From: Angiostrongylus vasorum | Taxonomy: Eukaryota; Nematoda; Chromadorea; Rhabditida; Metastrongylidae | Direction of reading: 5' to 3' | DNA: 64,000 bases | NCBI GenBank assembly: GCA_018806985.1 | Contig: JADANN010000446.1 | Span: 415,001-479,000 of the forward strand | Shown here: positions 54,216 through 63,659 of the stretch, in pieces | How the letters are laid out: each line of letters starts with the position of its first letter | Numbering within the stretch: position 1 is the first letter of the stretch | The notes under the pieces: generated by a model | Database searches by the model: none | The model's input: only the letters and a program-made list of their open reading frames with translations | What the model was told of the DNA's origin: nothing | Made by a program: the position numbers and the translations under genes

Positions 54216-54765
54216 TTTTAGGACAATTCGGCTTTGAAAAGTGCTATCGAGCTTGATCGCAATCCAACTATTGAGCTGAACGTCGCTGTTTGTCGTAAAG
54301 AATCCACATGTCGTCGCACGTCACGATTTTTTTTGATTAGCGTTTAATTCGTAGCGGCACTCCCTTGTCGAGTCTTTTGTCTTTCTTATGCGATTCAAGT
54401 GAATGGAAATTGTTCCTGTGGTTACGCCAAGCTGTTGTGCAAGCTCTTGAACAGTTAGCTATTCGCGTGTTTGCTTCTACTGATGCCTTCAATTCCTCGC
54501 CGTCAAGTTCAGTGGGACGTCTGGGGCTTTCCTAATCTTCGAGGTCGAAACCATTAGTTCGGAAATTTCAGAACAATGTTCGCACTGCTGATCCACCAAG
54601 ACTACCTTCATCCCAAACTTCATTAATGTTTCGAGTCGTCTCTGCTGCTCTACGACCGAGTTTGAACTCGTAAAAGAAAACTTGGTGAAGATTCGTTTTT
54701 GACATCCAAAATTGTGAAGCTCAAAGATCGTGAAAAAATTAACTTTTGACAGAAAATAAAAAAAC

Positions 54766-55284
54766 AGGGAAAAAAAAGCATAAAATCAGCTTTTTAATTT
54801 TACGCACTATTGCAAAGCAGAAAAATATTTCACTTGTAAAAATATGCATTAAAACAAAAAAATATTTTAGAACGCTTATTTATTTCTGAACAAACTAATA
54901 GCCTTCGTGCTGGTCGAACATCAGATTTCTTGCCGCTGTGAGGCTGCAAACAAATCTTTTTCTCGCACTGGTGATATTAAGATTTCCAGTGTTTAATCTA
55001 AAAAAAGAATCAAAGCTTAGGTTTCACCACTTCTCACTTGAGGTTATGGACATATTTTGTAGGCTAAATTTCAATCAACTCGATTTTTCCACCGGCAGAA
55101 GAAGGCGAATTTGGCCAAATAGTCAGCTTTTGTGATAAATTAGTACAACAGTAACAATCTCTTGCTTGCTCTTCAAAACAGCAGTGAATTACTAAACAAT
55201 GCCGAGCTAAGCAGAAAGTAAATCACGGAAACTATTTTTTATTACTATGGTTTTTATTGTTGTTAATTGTTGTTGTGGAGGAGG
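54766..55284. other. Unassigned AT-rich stretch
   Basis: Between mariner and SINE2. No supported feature. Confidence 0.4.
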
Positions 55285-55652
55285 TGGAAGGGGGATGGCG
55301 TTAGCGCAGGGGTGGCTCGATCCCGTTCTGGCCCCCACCAAGTCCCTCATCCCCCGAGTTCGCGAAATTCTCACTGAACTTGTCCGAGAAGAAATCACTG
55401 TTTGCAATCCAAATGGCAAATGGGATCGCTCTAACGTGGCTATCTCAGGACTCTAAAGAAAATCGACTTGACCAGCATTCCACGACATTTAAGATGAAAC
55501 AAAAATCCTTAAGCGGCAGTCAAAAGTCAGTCAGTCAAGTCAGCCACACGAAAAAGTTGGAAGACTGTGGTGGGTGATAGATGCGAGGAAATAAATCGAG
55601 TGCGAGATGTGCTGCGATGCGCATGGTGGATGTGAGAAAAGAGTCGCATAAA
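55285..55652 (+). repeat. SINE2 copy, diverged, with clear tRNA-like head
   Basis: Head GGCGTTAGCGCAGGGGTGGC then TGGCTCGATCCCGTTC, close to the A and B boxes. Central domain CCCTCATCCCCCGAGTTCGC and CTGAACTTGTCCGAGAAG, body CTCAGGACTCTAAAGAAAAT, tail with GAGAAAAGAGTCGCATAAAA. Confidence 0.65.
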
Positions 55653-55734
55653 ATATAAAATTAGAGAACATGGTCGTTATAGTTGTTATTATTGCTGTTG
55701 TTGCCATTAATATTGATTATCTACTCATTTATCT

Positions 55735-55772
55735 ACTATTATTATTATTGTTACTATTATTATTATTATTAC

Positions 55773-55820
<48 letters not shown>

Positions 55821-55821
55821 G
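55735..55821 (+). repeat. ATT trinucleotide microsatellite
   Basis: About 29 ATT units with a few G or C interruptions. It produces artificial poly-Leu, poly-Tyr and poly-Asn open frames. Confidence 0.95.
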
Positions 55822-55849
55822 CGTCTGCTTCTCTGCATTTCCTCCCCAA

Positions 55850-56232
55850 CGGTTTACCGCCTCATCGTGGATGGGAGGTGTTCTTGGGTGTCGGACTGCG
55901 ATGTACAGCGGGGGTATTCGTCCTCCCGGCAGGGTCTCCCAAGCAGAGAAGGAGTCCGGCGTTTCCATCAGGAAGCCTAGCTAAGAGTAAACCAATACCA
56001 TGATCCACCACCGTCTTGGTATCAAAGTCGCATGGTGGGAAATCTCCCTCTGATCCACAAGGGCTTCTACTGCCTGTCGTGGTGACGACCTGGGGCAGAC
56101 TTTTGCCAGGCTGTCCTCGGGATTCCAGGGAACCACAATGGCTTTCAACCAGCAAATCTCTGAAAGACGGTGATTATGCTGGGGGCCCACACAACTAATG
56201 AGGACGGGCCGTTCAAGTATCAAGTAAGTAAG
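55850..56232 (+). repeat. SINE4 copy, full length
   Basis: 5' end ACCGCCTCATCGTGGATGGG, body GTCTCCCAAGCAGAGAAGGA, CATGGTGGGAAATCTCCCTC, GACGACCTGGGGCAGACTTT, tail GAGGACGGGCCGTTCAAGTA and a GTAAGTAAG end. The tail is shared with RTE-2. Confidence 0.8.
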
Positions 56233-56599
56233 TATTGACAATTTCATTTGACTAAGCTTGTCATAATGGCTGTATTCGTATGCCTTCATCGGTATCAGGT
56301 GGAACGTACCCACGAGATATAAAATATTCCTTATTGCAGGTCTTTTTCGCTAAACTCGCCTTAAAATAAATACATTAACGCTAATGAGTCGGTCATGAGG
56401 TTATCGTGTATTGTTTGTGGTGAATCAAAAAATGAGTCAGCGCCACTAACTAGAGCACATTCCAGTTCTAACCTTGAACTTTGTACAACTCATAAGAAAG
56501 AAATGAATAAAGAATGCTTTATGAGTACAATTTTGTCCACATCAACCATTTTCACATTTATTTTGTGGATACCGACACTTCTTGCAATCGAGTGGTTTC

Positions 56600-56760
56600 C
56601 TGCATACGAAGGTCTTTGAACTTTTGCGCATGGTTTCGGCTGTTGCTTGAAGACTGGTGTCTTCTTTATCGAGTGCTGATCGAGTCGATTCTCCTTGAGA
56701 CCTAAGACAGCGGAGCTGGAGGGTTCCCATTTGAATCGCAGATAGTAAACCATTTATTGA
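56600..56760 (-). repeat. SINE2 fragment
   Basis: Minus strand: TTCAAATGGGAACCCTCCAG, CTCAAGGAGAATCGACTCGA, TTCAAGCAACAGCCGAAACC. Body and tail part only. Confidence 0.6.
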
Positions 56761-56789
56761 CAAGCGAAATGCAATCACTAATTACTTGC

Positions 56790-56915
56790 TTACTTGGATG
56801 GTCCATCTTCATTTGTTCTAAGGTTCCCAGAATAATCTCCGTTTTTTCGGAATTCTGCTTGTTAATCCACTGTAGTTCCCTGGAGTCCCAAGGTCAGGCT
56901 GGCCAAAGTCCGTTA
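56790..56915 (-). repeat. SINE4 3' fragment at the edge of arm B
   Basis: Left end ACTTGGATGGTCCATCTTCA (tail), then CCACTGTAGTTCCCTGGAGT. It stops where arm B of the inverted duplication starts. Confidence 0.6.
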
Positions 56916-57240
56916 AGGTCGACACCTCGAATTGAACAGTGATAAAGTTGCTTAGTTAATGCAGATGCTAATACTACTTGTTAAGATGCTCAAATTGATA
57001 GGATAAATGGCTAAAGCCCTTATCGATTCAATGCCTTATCATTGCCTTTTTTCTGCCAATCCCGATGGTGTTCGTAAAAACTGATAACAAGTTGTTTCAC
57101 TGCTTGTTCGAAAATTTCCTATCTCTTCAACTACTGCATTTTTTCAAGCAGCACGAATCACTGGTGAAAAGAGCTGATAGGCAAGTGATAGTGCGTCTGA
57201 ACGTAAATATAAATAAGAAAACATTGTCAAATAAGGGACC

Positions 57241-57248
57241 TATAAATA
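57241..57248 (+). promoter_or_regulatory. TATA box of secreted-protein gene copy B
   Basis: TATAAATA within GACCTATAAATAGGTACAAG, 199 bp before the ATG. The stretch between it and the ATG would be an outron removed by trans-splicing. Confidence 0.6.
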
Positions 57249-57439
57249 GGTACAAGTTCCATTTTGCTGTACTGTTCCGTCTTCATCGGAGTATCCACCG
57301 AACTTCTCCACAGATTTCAATGGTGAGCCTGCATTTTCGAAAGACGTTATACTAGTTTCGGCAGCTTCTATTACTATTATTACTAGTATAAAAAACCTAA
57401 GCAGATAAACTAGATCGTCTTTGTCTTGCACACGTTCAG

Positions 57440-57701
57440 ATGAGCAGCACGCGTCTCCTGATCGCCTATGTCCTGATGGCTGTACATGCAGTTTTTTCTG
57501 TTGCAGTGAGGTTTATGCCACCAAGCTCTGAGATGGCAGAAAGGTTTTGTTTCTAAAATACACCTCTGACGAAATCGTTCTACAAAATATTCTGTCACTT
57601 CGTTTTCATCTACATTTATGTGGCCTTATTCCATCAATTCCAGCAATAACACCGATTCTGGTGAATCTCAACAGCGCGGAATTAATGCAACACTGGAGTA
57701 A
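57440..57701 (+). CDS. Small secreted protein gene, copy B (two exons)
   Basis: ATG at 57440 follows TTGCACACGTTCAG, a strong trans-splice acceptor. Exon 1 (57440-57543) encodes MSSTRLLIAYVLMAVHAVFS, a signal peptide, then VAVRFMPPSSEMAE. The donor is AAAG/GTTTTG. Exon 2 starts at 57644 after CAATTCCAG, in matching phase, and encodes SNNTDSGESQQRGINATLE followed by TAA at 57699. Total 53 residues, acidic mature chain, no cysteine, two N-glycosylation sequons (NNT, NAT) at the same places as copy A. The stop replaces a Lys codon of copy A, removing its last residues (KLLD). The frame is otherwise intact, so this copy could be functional. It and copy A lie in opposite orientation in the two arms. 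No known family recognised. Confidence 0.65.
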
Positions 57702-58139
57702 CTGTTGGAGTAGTCTCTACTACTGCCGATTTTTTAATGAATAGTGTTTTTATGTAATAAAATGTTTATCATTAGGCAGTGGTCTACTGGACACCAATAC
57801 TGCCGTCAGCTGCTGGCTTAAAACATTCAATAATTTGTGAAAGCAGATGTCGCAAAGCTGTTAGGCTCGTGTTGAGGTGAAAGTTGAGGGGAGGGGTAAC
57901 ATAGACCTAGAAAGAGCTTGCGCTTACACTGAGATATAGAAGGATTTAAGGGAAGTACTCCGTGCTTCTGCTGTACCATGCCAAGCTGTGACACCATTAA
58001 GTAAACACCGTTAAAGATTTTCCACAACTTTTTACCGAATGGCACGATAACGACAGAATCGGTTGCATTAACTTCTCATCTCGAACTGAAATATAGGCAC
58101 CGGTTCCTATGAACACCTTAAGATTCATATTATACGTTT

Positions 58140-59660
58140 ACAGTTTGCAGACACACGTGACGCACTGCTCGAACTAAAACTCTTCTTCGTCCATTTCCAC
58201 ATAACGATGACGAAGAGGAGTTCGAACCATTCTACAACGATTTGAAAAAGTTTAAATAGGTGAACAGACTATTTCCTTGGTAGTGTTTCCGCTATTTGCC
58301 AACAAGACGCTGGTTGGACCTCACTTTGAGATCATCAAGTTTCTCATACATTCGTGTCATTCACTGAAATTAATAAAGAGCAAAATTCCTAGGCAGTAGT
58401 TGAACACATGTGAAAAAATTCTTCCTCTGATGATGGATTCGAGAGAACTAATTGACTGGAAAGTATGCTGAACCGGAAAAATATATGCGACGTCTAGCAG
58501 AGTAAGAATATAATGGTGATCGTACACTTCACGTGAAGCAACGAACTTAATGTTAGAGTACACGGACGTTGGAGAGAATGCATGGGCTCACAGGGAATCC
58601 GACAATGACAACCGCCCTTCTATTCTGAAATGACACAGCTACAGCATCCTAAAGGAAGTGAAGATCGGCGACGACTTATAACTCGACTTCTGTCATAGAT
58701 TTGGCCACTTTTTTTCATATTAGCTCATAAAGAATATGATAGTTCTCGTAGCTGTTCTTCTTTTCGTAATCCGACATGCTCTCTTGCTGGCATGAACCTG
58801 CATAGCGTTTCGTCGAAACAGGATTAAACCGGAATATTTGTGCAATTCCATATCAGTTCCCCACAGTCGTCTCATCACAACGTTATAATTGATATAATAG
58901 GAAAGTGAAGCCAAACACGCCATTAGGGCTCTCTGAAAACGCCCAACGTGATGGGTCATATCTTCGTGACAATGAAACTCTGTATGGCGAGCGTACAAGG
59001 GATCGTTTCTCTCAAGTTTATTATTTGAAAAACCGATTCGTCTTTTTTATTCAGCTGGCGTTCAACAAATCGAATAGCTCCAAATGTTCCAGCTATGCGT
59101 GCATGAGTCAGGAACTTGATCCAATGAACGATTTCGTTGTGTAGCTGAGCAGAACTAAACTAGAAACTCGAGAACTTAATAAGAGCATCGACGATGTAAT
59201 GAAGTAATCAGCAACCATTTCCATACATAGGTCTTTACTGCACGATTTTTTTTCCTGCTTTAACACATGCCACCGAGCTCTGGAAGTTTCAATAATGGAA
59301 TGAGAGACCACTCGGTGTTATCGAATGCACGATGTAGAGGACGATGCTTTGGGATAATCTCGTATCACAGAGATGATAGAAGGTGTTCAATGTTCCAACT
59401 GCAACTACACTAATGACCTTAGGTCAGAGTCGTTACTGCAAGATCATTAAATTCAGGTGGACAAGACAGACAGCGCGTCGAACGCCAGCAGATGGAAAAC
59501 AGTTGTTAGTAGCTGGTTTCGACTTGATATCGAGCGCACTGCGTGGTGAATACAGATCCGATTACCCAGTTCATCACGAAGATCCCAGAGTAAAATGATG
59601 ATGCACCTTAAGTAGCAAGAGTGGGCAGAATCCATTGAATCACTCTTTACTTGAATAGAA
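58140..59660 (+). mobile_element. RTE-1 copy G, very old
   Basis: Scattered RTE-1 blocks in order on the plus strand: endonuclease 58165-58265 (NDDEEEFEPFYNDLKKF), linker/RT boundary 58755-58830 (CGTAATCCGACATGC, GCGTTTCGTCGAAACAG), then from 59050 NKSNSSKCSSYACMSQELDP (equivalent to NISECSSYVYLGRELNM), and the C-terminal block 59250-59640 (HATELWKF-like, IKFRWTRQTARRTPADGKQL). Only traces remain and reading frames are lost. Confidence 0.55.
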
Positions 59661-59696
59661 TAAATGGAGACTTTTTGGTTGGTACATTTCTTAACG

Positions 59697-59812
59697 GGGC
59701 GCGTGTAGCGCAGCGATTAGAGGTGTCCTGAAGTACAAGCTTAAAGAAGTCGAATGCATCGCCTATCCCTCACAGGTTGATCAACGCCGAGATCTTTACC
59801 CATTTGTTCTCT
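59697..59812 (+). repeat. SINE3 copy with internal deletion
   Basis: Head GGCGCGTGTAGCGCAGCGAT is joined, with the central domain missing, to the 3' end AAGAAGTCGAATGCATCGCC and CAGGTTGATCAACGCCGAGA. Confidence 0.65.
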
Positions 59813-62112
59813 TAGACACCTGAGAGCGTGCAGACAATAATTAAGCTCAAATTGGGTAAGGGTCAGTGGAAAGGGTGTAAGGTTGACCCTGAAGAAAGAC
59901 TACAGTTCACAACTGTGGTAATTACAAGAAACAACGCATATATGCGCCTACGTGATTTATAGCAGCCCATGGGAACAATCTCGAAAAGGCGCACTGGGAT
60001 GATTTTTCTAAAAATTTGAAAATCCGGCAACATTGTAGGAAGTCAACCAGCATTTAAAGTAACAACGACCGATCGTTTCCTTTGAAATCATGTTTTTTTC
60101 GAGTGATTTAAAACCTTACATGAAGCATTCGTTGTCGACGAGACGTTTCTTATTCAGGAAGTAAATGTCATCTGAAAGGAGAAATGCGGTGATAACATCA
60201 AATGCTTATCAGTTCTTTCGTCGTATTTAAGGCGGAAGAATTGCGTCTGCCGTGCACATCTTCCTCGTTCGTCCCGACTTCACAATAGTGTCATCTTTTC
60301 GACTTAGCCGTTAACTTCATCCATGTCTCTTATCAGAATCACGGCTCATTACCAAATTTTGCTCGAATTTGGTAGTAGCTTCTACTCTAGATGAAAAACA
60401 TCGATTGAAGGTTAAGTTAAGTTCCGTTGGCAGAAAAATCGATAGATATTCTTATTGGTGAACTATCTCACGAAAGCACGAATAATCAAGTATGTCGCAG
60501 ATAATTTATAACTTGGGCTAGAGGTTACGCCTGTCACTGATGGTCTGTTATCACGTAGTAGATGCATTCAGCAGCTGAGAACTCCTTTAGAAATCGTTTG
60601 TCACCTATTCTACTCTGTCGGATCCCGTCGATTGAACCACTAGTACCATGACCCCTCCTTAAATAATGACTTTTCTTGGCATGACTGGCAACAAGGCGGC
60701 TACGACCAGCTTCTTGGTATTGGTATTTTGTAGTGGCAAAGGCTAACTCTGAGGTGAGCATTGCCTTGGAGATGTCCTGTGAGCTGTTCTCGGGGTTGGA
60801 TGTTGTTAAGAAAACGCTAGACGTACATTGTAGGTTGACACCCAAGAACATATTAGGCCACAACCTTGGTTGACAGACCTTTTTATTTGATAATATTCTC
60901 TATAATTTACGAATTGTATCTTAAGTGTGGAAGTGTTTGTTTACGGTATGCGACTTGTTACTTTAATTATGTTTCTTAAGTGACACCAAAAAATGAAAAA
61001 TATTATAGCTGATGTGGTAAAATGAAAGAAACATTTAAAAACCAAGAGGCGTTAACAAATCTTTACCACATCAAAGCACAATAGAGCTTTTTTGACAGAA
61101 AAGTCTTCTATTATGCCATAGACATCAATTTGAGTTTCCCTTATGACAGAGTCAGTTAGATGGGATGCTAGTAAACTTCTAGGGTACCACAGTCTCTGAA
61201 CTTGCTCCACTTGCGCGGACAACCAGAATAATACTTCAGTTTTGCGGGAGATCCTTTGTTCTTACTATTAGGATAATTTCCTACAACTAAATACTCAGAA
61301 ATCGCTAGGTTCTGTCGTGGTGGGTGGGTGGACAGGCCAGAGTGTGCTTAGAGTTAACTAGACGGTTATTTTTAGTAATAAAGAACTTATTTGTTTGACA
61401 CGATCTCCGATCAGACCTCATTTAGGTTCCAGTCTCTTGATTGCTCATTTTTAAAGAAACGGAGAGGTGTGGCAGTAATGGCAGCCATGTCTTCTTTGAG
61501 CACATCCAAGAACAAATGCTTTTAAGACTGGTTCAGCTCAGCCCAGCACAGCAGAGGCAAGAAGCCAATAGTTTGAACCGCACTACCATTCATTGAAAGT
61601 GCATGGTCGGTTCTGATCAACGTTCAGCTCGCAATCTAGGAGAAGCAAAGTGGCTTCAAGAGGAAGAATCGTTGCTTCTAATATTTTAGACAGATGTGTT
61701 GCATGGAAATGAAAGAAATCGATTGTTTTCTATATCACATAACCGATGATGTCCACCGTTTAAGGAAAGAACGCGATAAAAACCGGCTTTTTATCATTTT
61801 TCAGAAGGAAAACTTGAGCAAAACAGTGTTAAAAACAGAAGGACATTGGCATCATCACAACAGTCATAGCCCGCTCCATCAAATGGTGTTACCACTTTTT
61901 CATTCTTTCTTACAAACTCGGTAAAAGCTTTCCAAAAAATGTAAGATTGAAACATCCTTGTTTTCGCGCATTTTCACCGTTTTCTCCTTTTCCTGTTATC
62001 TTCCTCATTTCCAGGCGATTTTTTTCTGTCAGAGCATCGGAAGTTTAACGATTTACGCAATATCGCCATGATCAAGCTAATAGAGAGATTTACTCTCAAC
62101 TATTCTAACTTG
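59813..62112. other. Long region without a supported gene
   Basis: About 2.3 kb. A 109-codon minus frame (60863-60534) and a 76-codon plus frame (61694-61924) are present, but neither shows a domain or clean splice context. The region upstream of 62113 should hold the promoter of the GPW-peptide gene; I see no canonical TATA box. Confidence 0.35.
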
Positions 62113-62125
62113 AAATTCCTTCAGA
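62113..62125 (+). promoter_or_regulatory. Probable trans-splice acceptor of the GPW-peptide gene
   Basis: GAAATTCCTTCAG directly followed by A and then ATG at 62126. A pyrimidine-rich AG acceptor one base from the start codon is typical of nematode spliced-leader sites. Confidence 0.6.
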
Positions 62126-62470
62126 ATGCGCTTTCTGAGTGTCTGCAAGTTCTTCTGCTTGTTAGCAGTGATCTCCTCTCAGCTAATTTTGTCCAATGTA
62201 GATAATGATGATAGCACAACCATACCTGACAGGTAAGACTTTTTTGAGCACTTTGATTGCATTCTAAGGAATTCTAAATGTCACGAAAATGCTATTACTT
62301 TCAGCGTGCCACTGTTGCGTGTCAAACGACAATTTGGTCCATGGGGAGGTCCATGGGGTGGCCCATGGGGTGGACCATGGGGTGGTCCATGGGGATGGCG
62401 CCGTCCATGGTGGCGTCGACCATGGGGATGGGGAGGTCCATGGGGATATGGACCTTACTGGGGACGTTGA
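62126..62470 (+). CDS. Secreted Gly-Pro-Trp-rich peptide precursor (two exons)
   Basis: Exon 1 (62126-62232) encodes MRFLSVCKFFCLLAVISSQL (signal peptide) and an acidic pro-segment (SNVDNDDSTTIPD), ending in a strong donor ACAG/GTAAGA. The 72-bp intron ends TTACTTTCAG. Exon 2 (62305-62470) completes a Ser codon and reads VPLLRVKR, a dibasic processing site. The 46-residue chain after it starts QF, has five GPWG units in tandem, then WRRPWWRRPWGW, then GGPWGYGPYWGR and TGA. The total is 90 residues. The mature chain has 12 Trp, 16 Gly, 9 Pro, 5 Arg, no acidic residue and no Cys, and its N-terminal Gln could cyclise. Layout and composition match nematode neuropeptide-like or epidermal antimicrobial precursors, but the GPWG repeat is not one I know. 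A structural or cuticle role is also possible. The tandem units are a 12-bp repeat with changing third bases, arguing for selection on protein. Confidence 0.8.
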
Positions 62471-63029
62471 AGATTTTTACTTTCTTTCATCTCGCACTTG
62501 TGTAAGACTTATTTGAATTTCAGTAGATGTATATATAGATGTGTCACAAATATACCAATACAATATTCGTTTACCTAGAATGCTGTACTCACTTGCATAG
62601 ATATGGAAATCTATTAAAACTGAACCAAGAAAAAATACAAAGAAGAAGAATACAAGTAAAAAATAAGTCCCTAGCCTTCACCGGACTGATCTGTTAAGAC
62701 ATTTTAGGAAATACACCTAGTTGGGAGGCTTCTTCAACAATGGCAGGAAAAAACGATAAATATTAAGCCCTGGAAACGTAACAGATAGTCAGTGAATATT
62801 GTGGATAACCACATCACAACAATTTTACTATAAATAGTGGTAAAATACTCATTATGCGTTGCGTACAATTCTTGGTTAACATTTCGAAATGAATACTACA
62901 ACTGATTTGATCGAAAGGAAGGGTTTTTTACTTCTCAGAGATATCTGGCTTTGGACGGATAGACAATGACGTCATGGACTTCTTTATCACTTTTTTAAAA
63001 ATGAGTAGCTTCGGCAACCACCCAGAATG
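62471..63029. other. 3' flank of the GPW gene and intergenic DNA
   Basis: AT-rich. No canonical AATAAA near the stop; CAATACAATATT at about 62560 is a weak candidate for the end of the transcript. Confidence 0.35.
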
Positions 63030-63260
63030 TCCCAGCTTTTTATTTAGCGCCTATTCTTTTTTCAAGTCAGGCTACGATGTGTAGTAAAACCACAAGAATG
63101 CTGACGTTCACGGATGATTACAGACAGAACCGATAGAGTTAAAAATACTGAGAGTCGCGCAAAGCGAGAGCGTCGATGGTGAAGTGTGTAGTACGTAAGC
63201 GCCCTGTAATGGTAGCCGCAGGTTCGAAGCCTACCTGAGGTTCCGAGCTTTGCTTTCATC
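63030..63260 (+). repeat. SINE1 diverged copy with tRNA-like head
   Basis: Left tail (TTTTTATTTAGCGCCTATTC, GAATGCTGACG), then the head GATGGTGAAGTGTGTAGTAC and CGCAGGTTCGAAGCCTACCT, where GGTTCGAAGCC is one base from the perfect B box, then a remnant of the GTTTTGC tail. This copy shows most clearly that the head comes from a tRNA. Confidence 0.65.
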
Positions 63261-63413
63261 TTAGTATCGCTTTAGTTTGCATCAAATCATCCACAACGTT
63301 TCTTTTCTAACCTTATAAATGTAGATAGTTGCGCATTTTGAGGCCACCTCCGACTAGGAATGATTGCAAATTAGCACTGGGCACATCCATTTGCCGAATT
63401 TCTCTCATTTTCG

Positions 63414-63659
63414 CTAACAATTTAAAGTCGTTAGCAAAGATGGCCGAGAACAGAAACACCCACTATCGAAAAGTTTCTCTACACGAGTTTGCTGAATGCG
63501 ATCTTTGACGACGGTTGTTTTGAAAAACGTAAATGAATATTGTCGTGCTTGCTCTTTGATTTCAATTGATTCATCAATCTCCTTTTCGACACTTCGGATA
63601 TCATCTTTCCCAAAGCAGTGCTGCTCTTTTGCGATCTCTCCGCATTGTTTAAATATCAT
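63414..63659 (-). CDS. Possible exon of an unidentified gene
   Basis: Minus-strand open frame of 81 codons starting MIFKQCGEIAKEQHCFGKDD, then SVEKEIDESIEIKEQARQYS, and ending SGCFCSRPSLLTTLNC. The first 60 residues are charged and helix-prone (Glu/Lys-rich) with coding-like codon use. No signal peptide, domain or clear splice site was recognised; the upstream region is AT-rich. Could be an internal exon of a gene continuing off the window. Confidence 0.28.
   Translation of the reverse strand: MIFKQCGEIAKEQHCFGKDDIRSVEKEIDESIEIKEQARQYSFTFFKTTVVKDRIQQTRVEKLFDSGCFCSRPSLLTTLNC

Larger units (their letters stand above)
52915..54705 (-). mobile_element. mariner transposase gene, broken and interrupted by nested repeats
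   Basis: Minus strand ATG at 54705 begins MSKTNLHQVFFYEFKLGRRA, the mariner N-terminal helix-turn-helix, with stops further on, then KRRPTELDGEELKA-like text. Near 54330 TCDDMWILYDKQRRSAQ gives the first catalytic Asp. The gene is then split by a SINE1 copy and other DNA (about 53640-54225) and by a palindrome (53302-53573). It resumes near 53260 with the segment ending GPIILHDNVHPHVEEPA (second Asp), and SPTDYHFFKLLDNLLRE (third Asp of the D,D34D triad) near 53030-52990. All three catalytic positions can be read, but in-frame stops and insertions inactivate the copy. Confidence 0.82.
56915..58570 (-). repeat. Arm B of the 1.6-kb inverted duplication
   Basis: Reverse-oriented copy of 44515-46175, separated from arm A by 10.7 kb that holds RTE-1 copy E, mariner and SINEs. 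It contains the second small secreted-protein gene and, toward its outer end, the same RTE-1 endonuclease piece. Confidence 0.85.

Noticed and set aside
55670..56003. Leu-, Tyr- and Asn-rich open frames.
   Set aside because: Products of the ATT microsatellite and a SINE4.
58357..58998. Minus-strand segments reading AVVIVGFPVSP and YNVVMRRLWGTDMELHKYSG, reminiscent of serine palmitoyltransferase.
   Set aside because: The plus strand of the same stretch carries RTE-1 blocks in the right order, arm A lacks the supporting frame, and no splice structure links the pieces. The likeness is probably antisense coincidence.
60534..60863. 109-codon minus open frame.
   Set aside because: No signal peptide, domain or splice pattern; composition is compatible with an old mobile element or chance.
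61694..61924. 76-codon plus frame upstream of the GPW gene, with ATCATTTTTCAG inside it.
   Set aside because: Could be an exon, but neither a partner donor nor a domain was found.
62278..62516. Two other open frames over the GPW exon (Met/Ser-rich and Val/His-rich).
   Set aside because: They are alternative readings of the GPWG repeat; only the third frame has splice sites, signal peptide and processing site in phase.
63170..63245. Possible tRNA gene with a good B box.
   Set aside because: No acceptor stem pairing and the sequence is joined to a SINE1 tail; same for 14730-14837 and 32640-32740.
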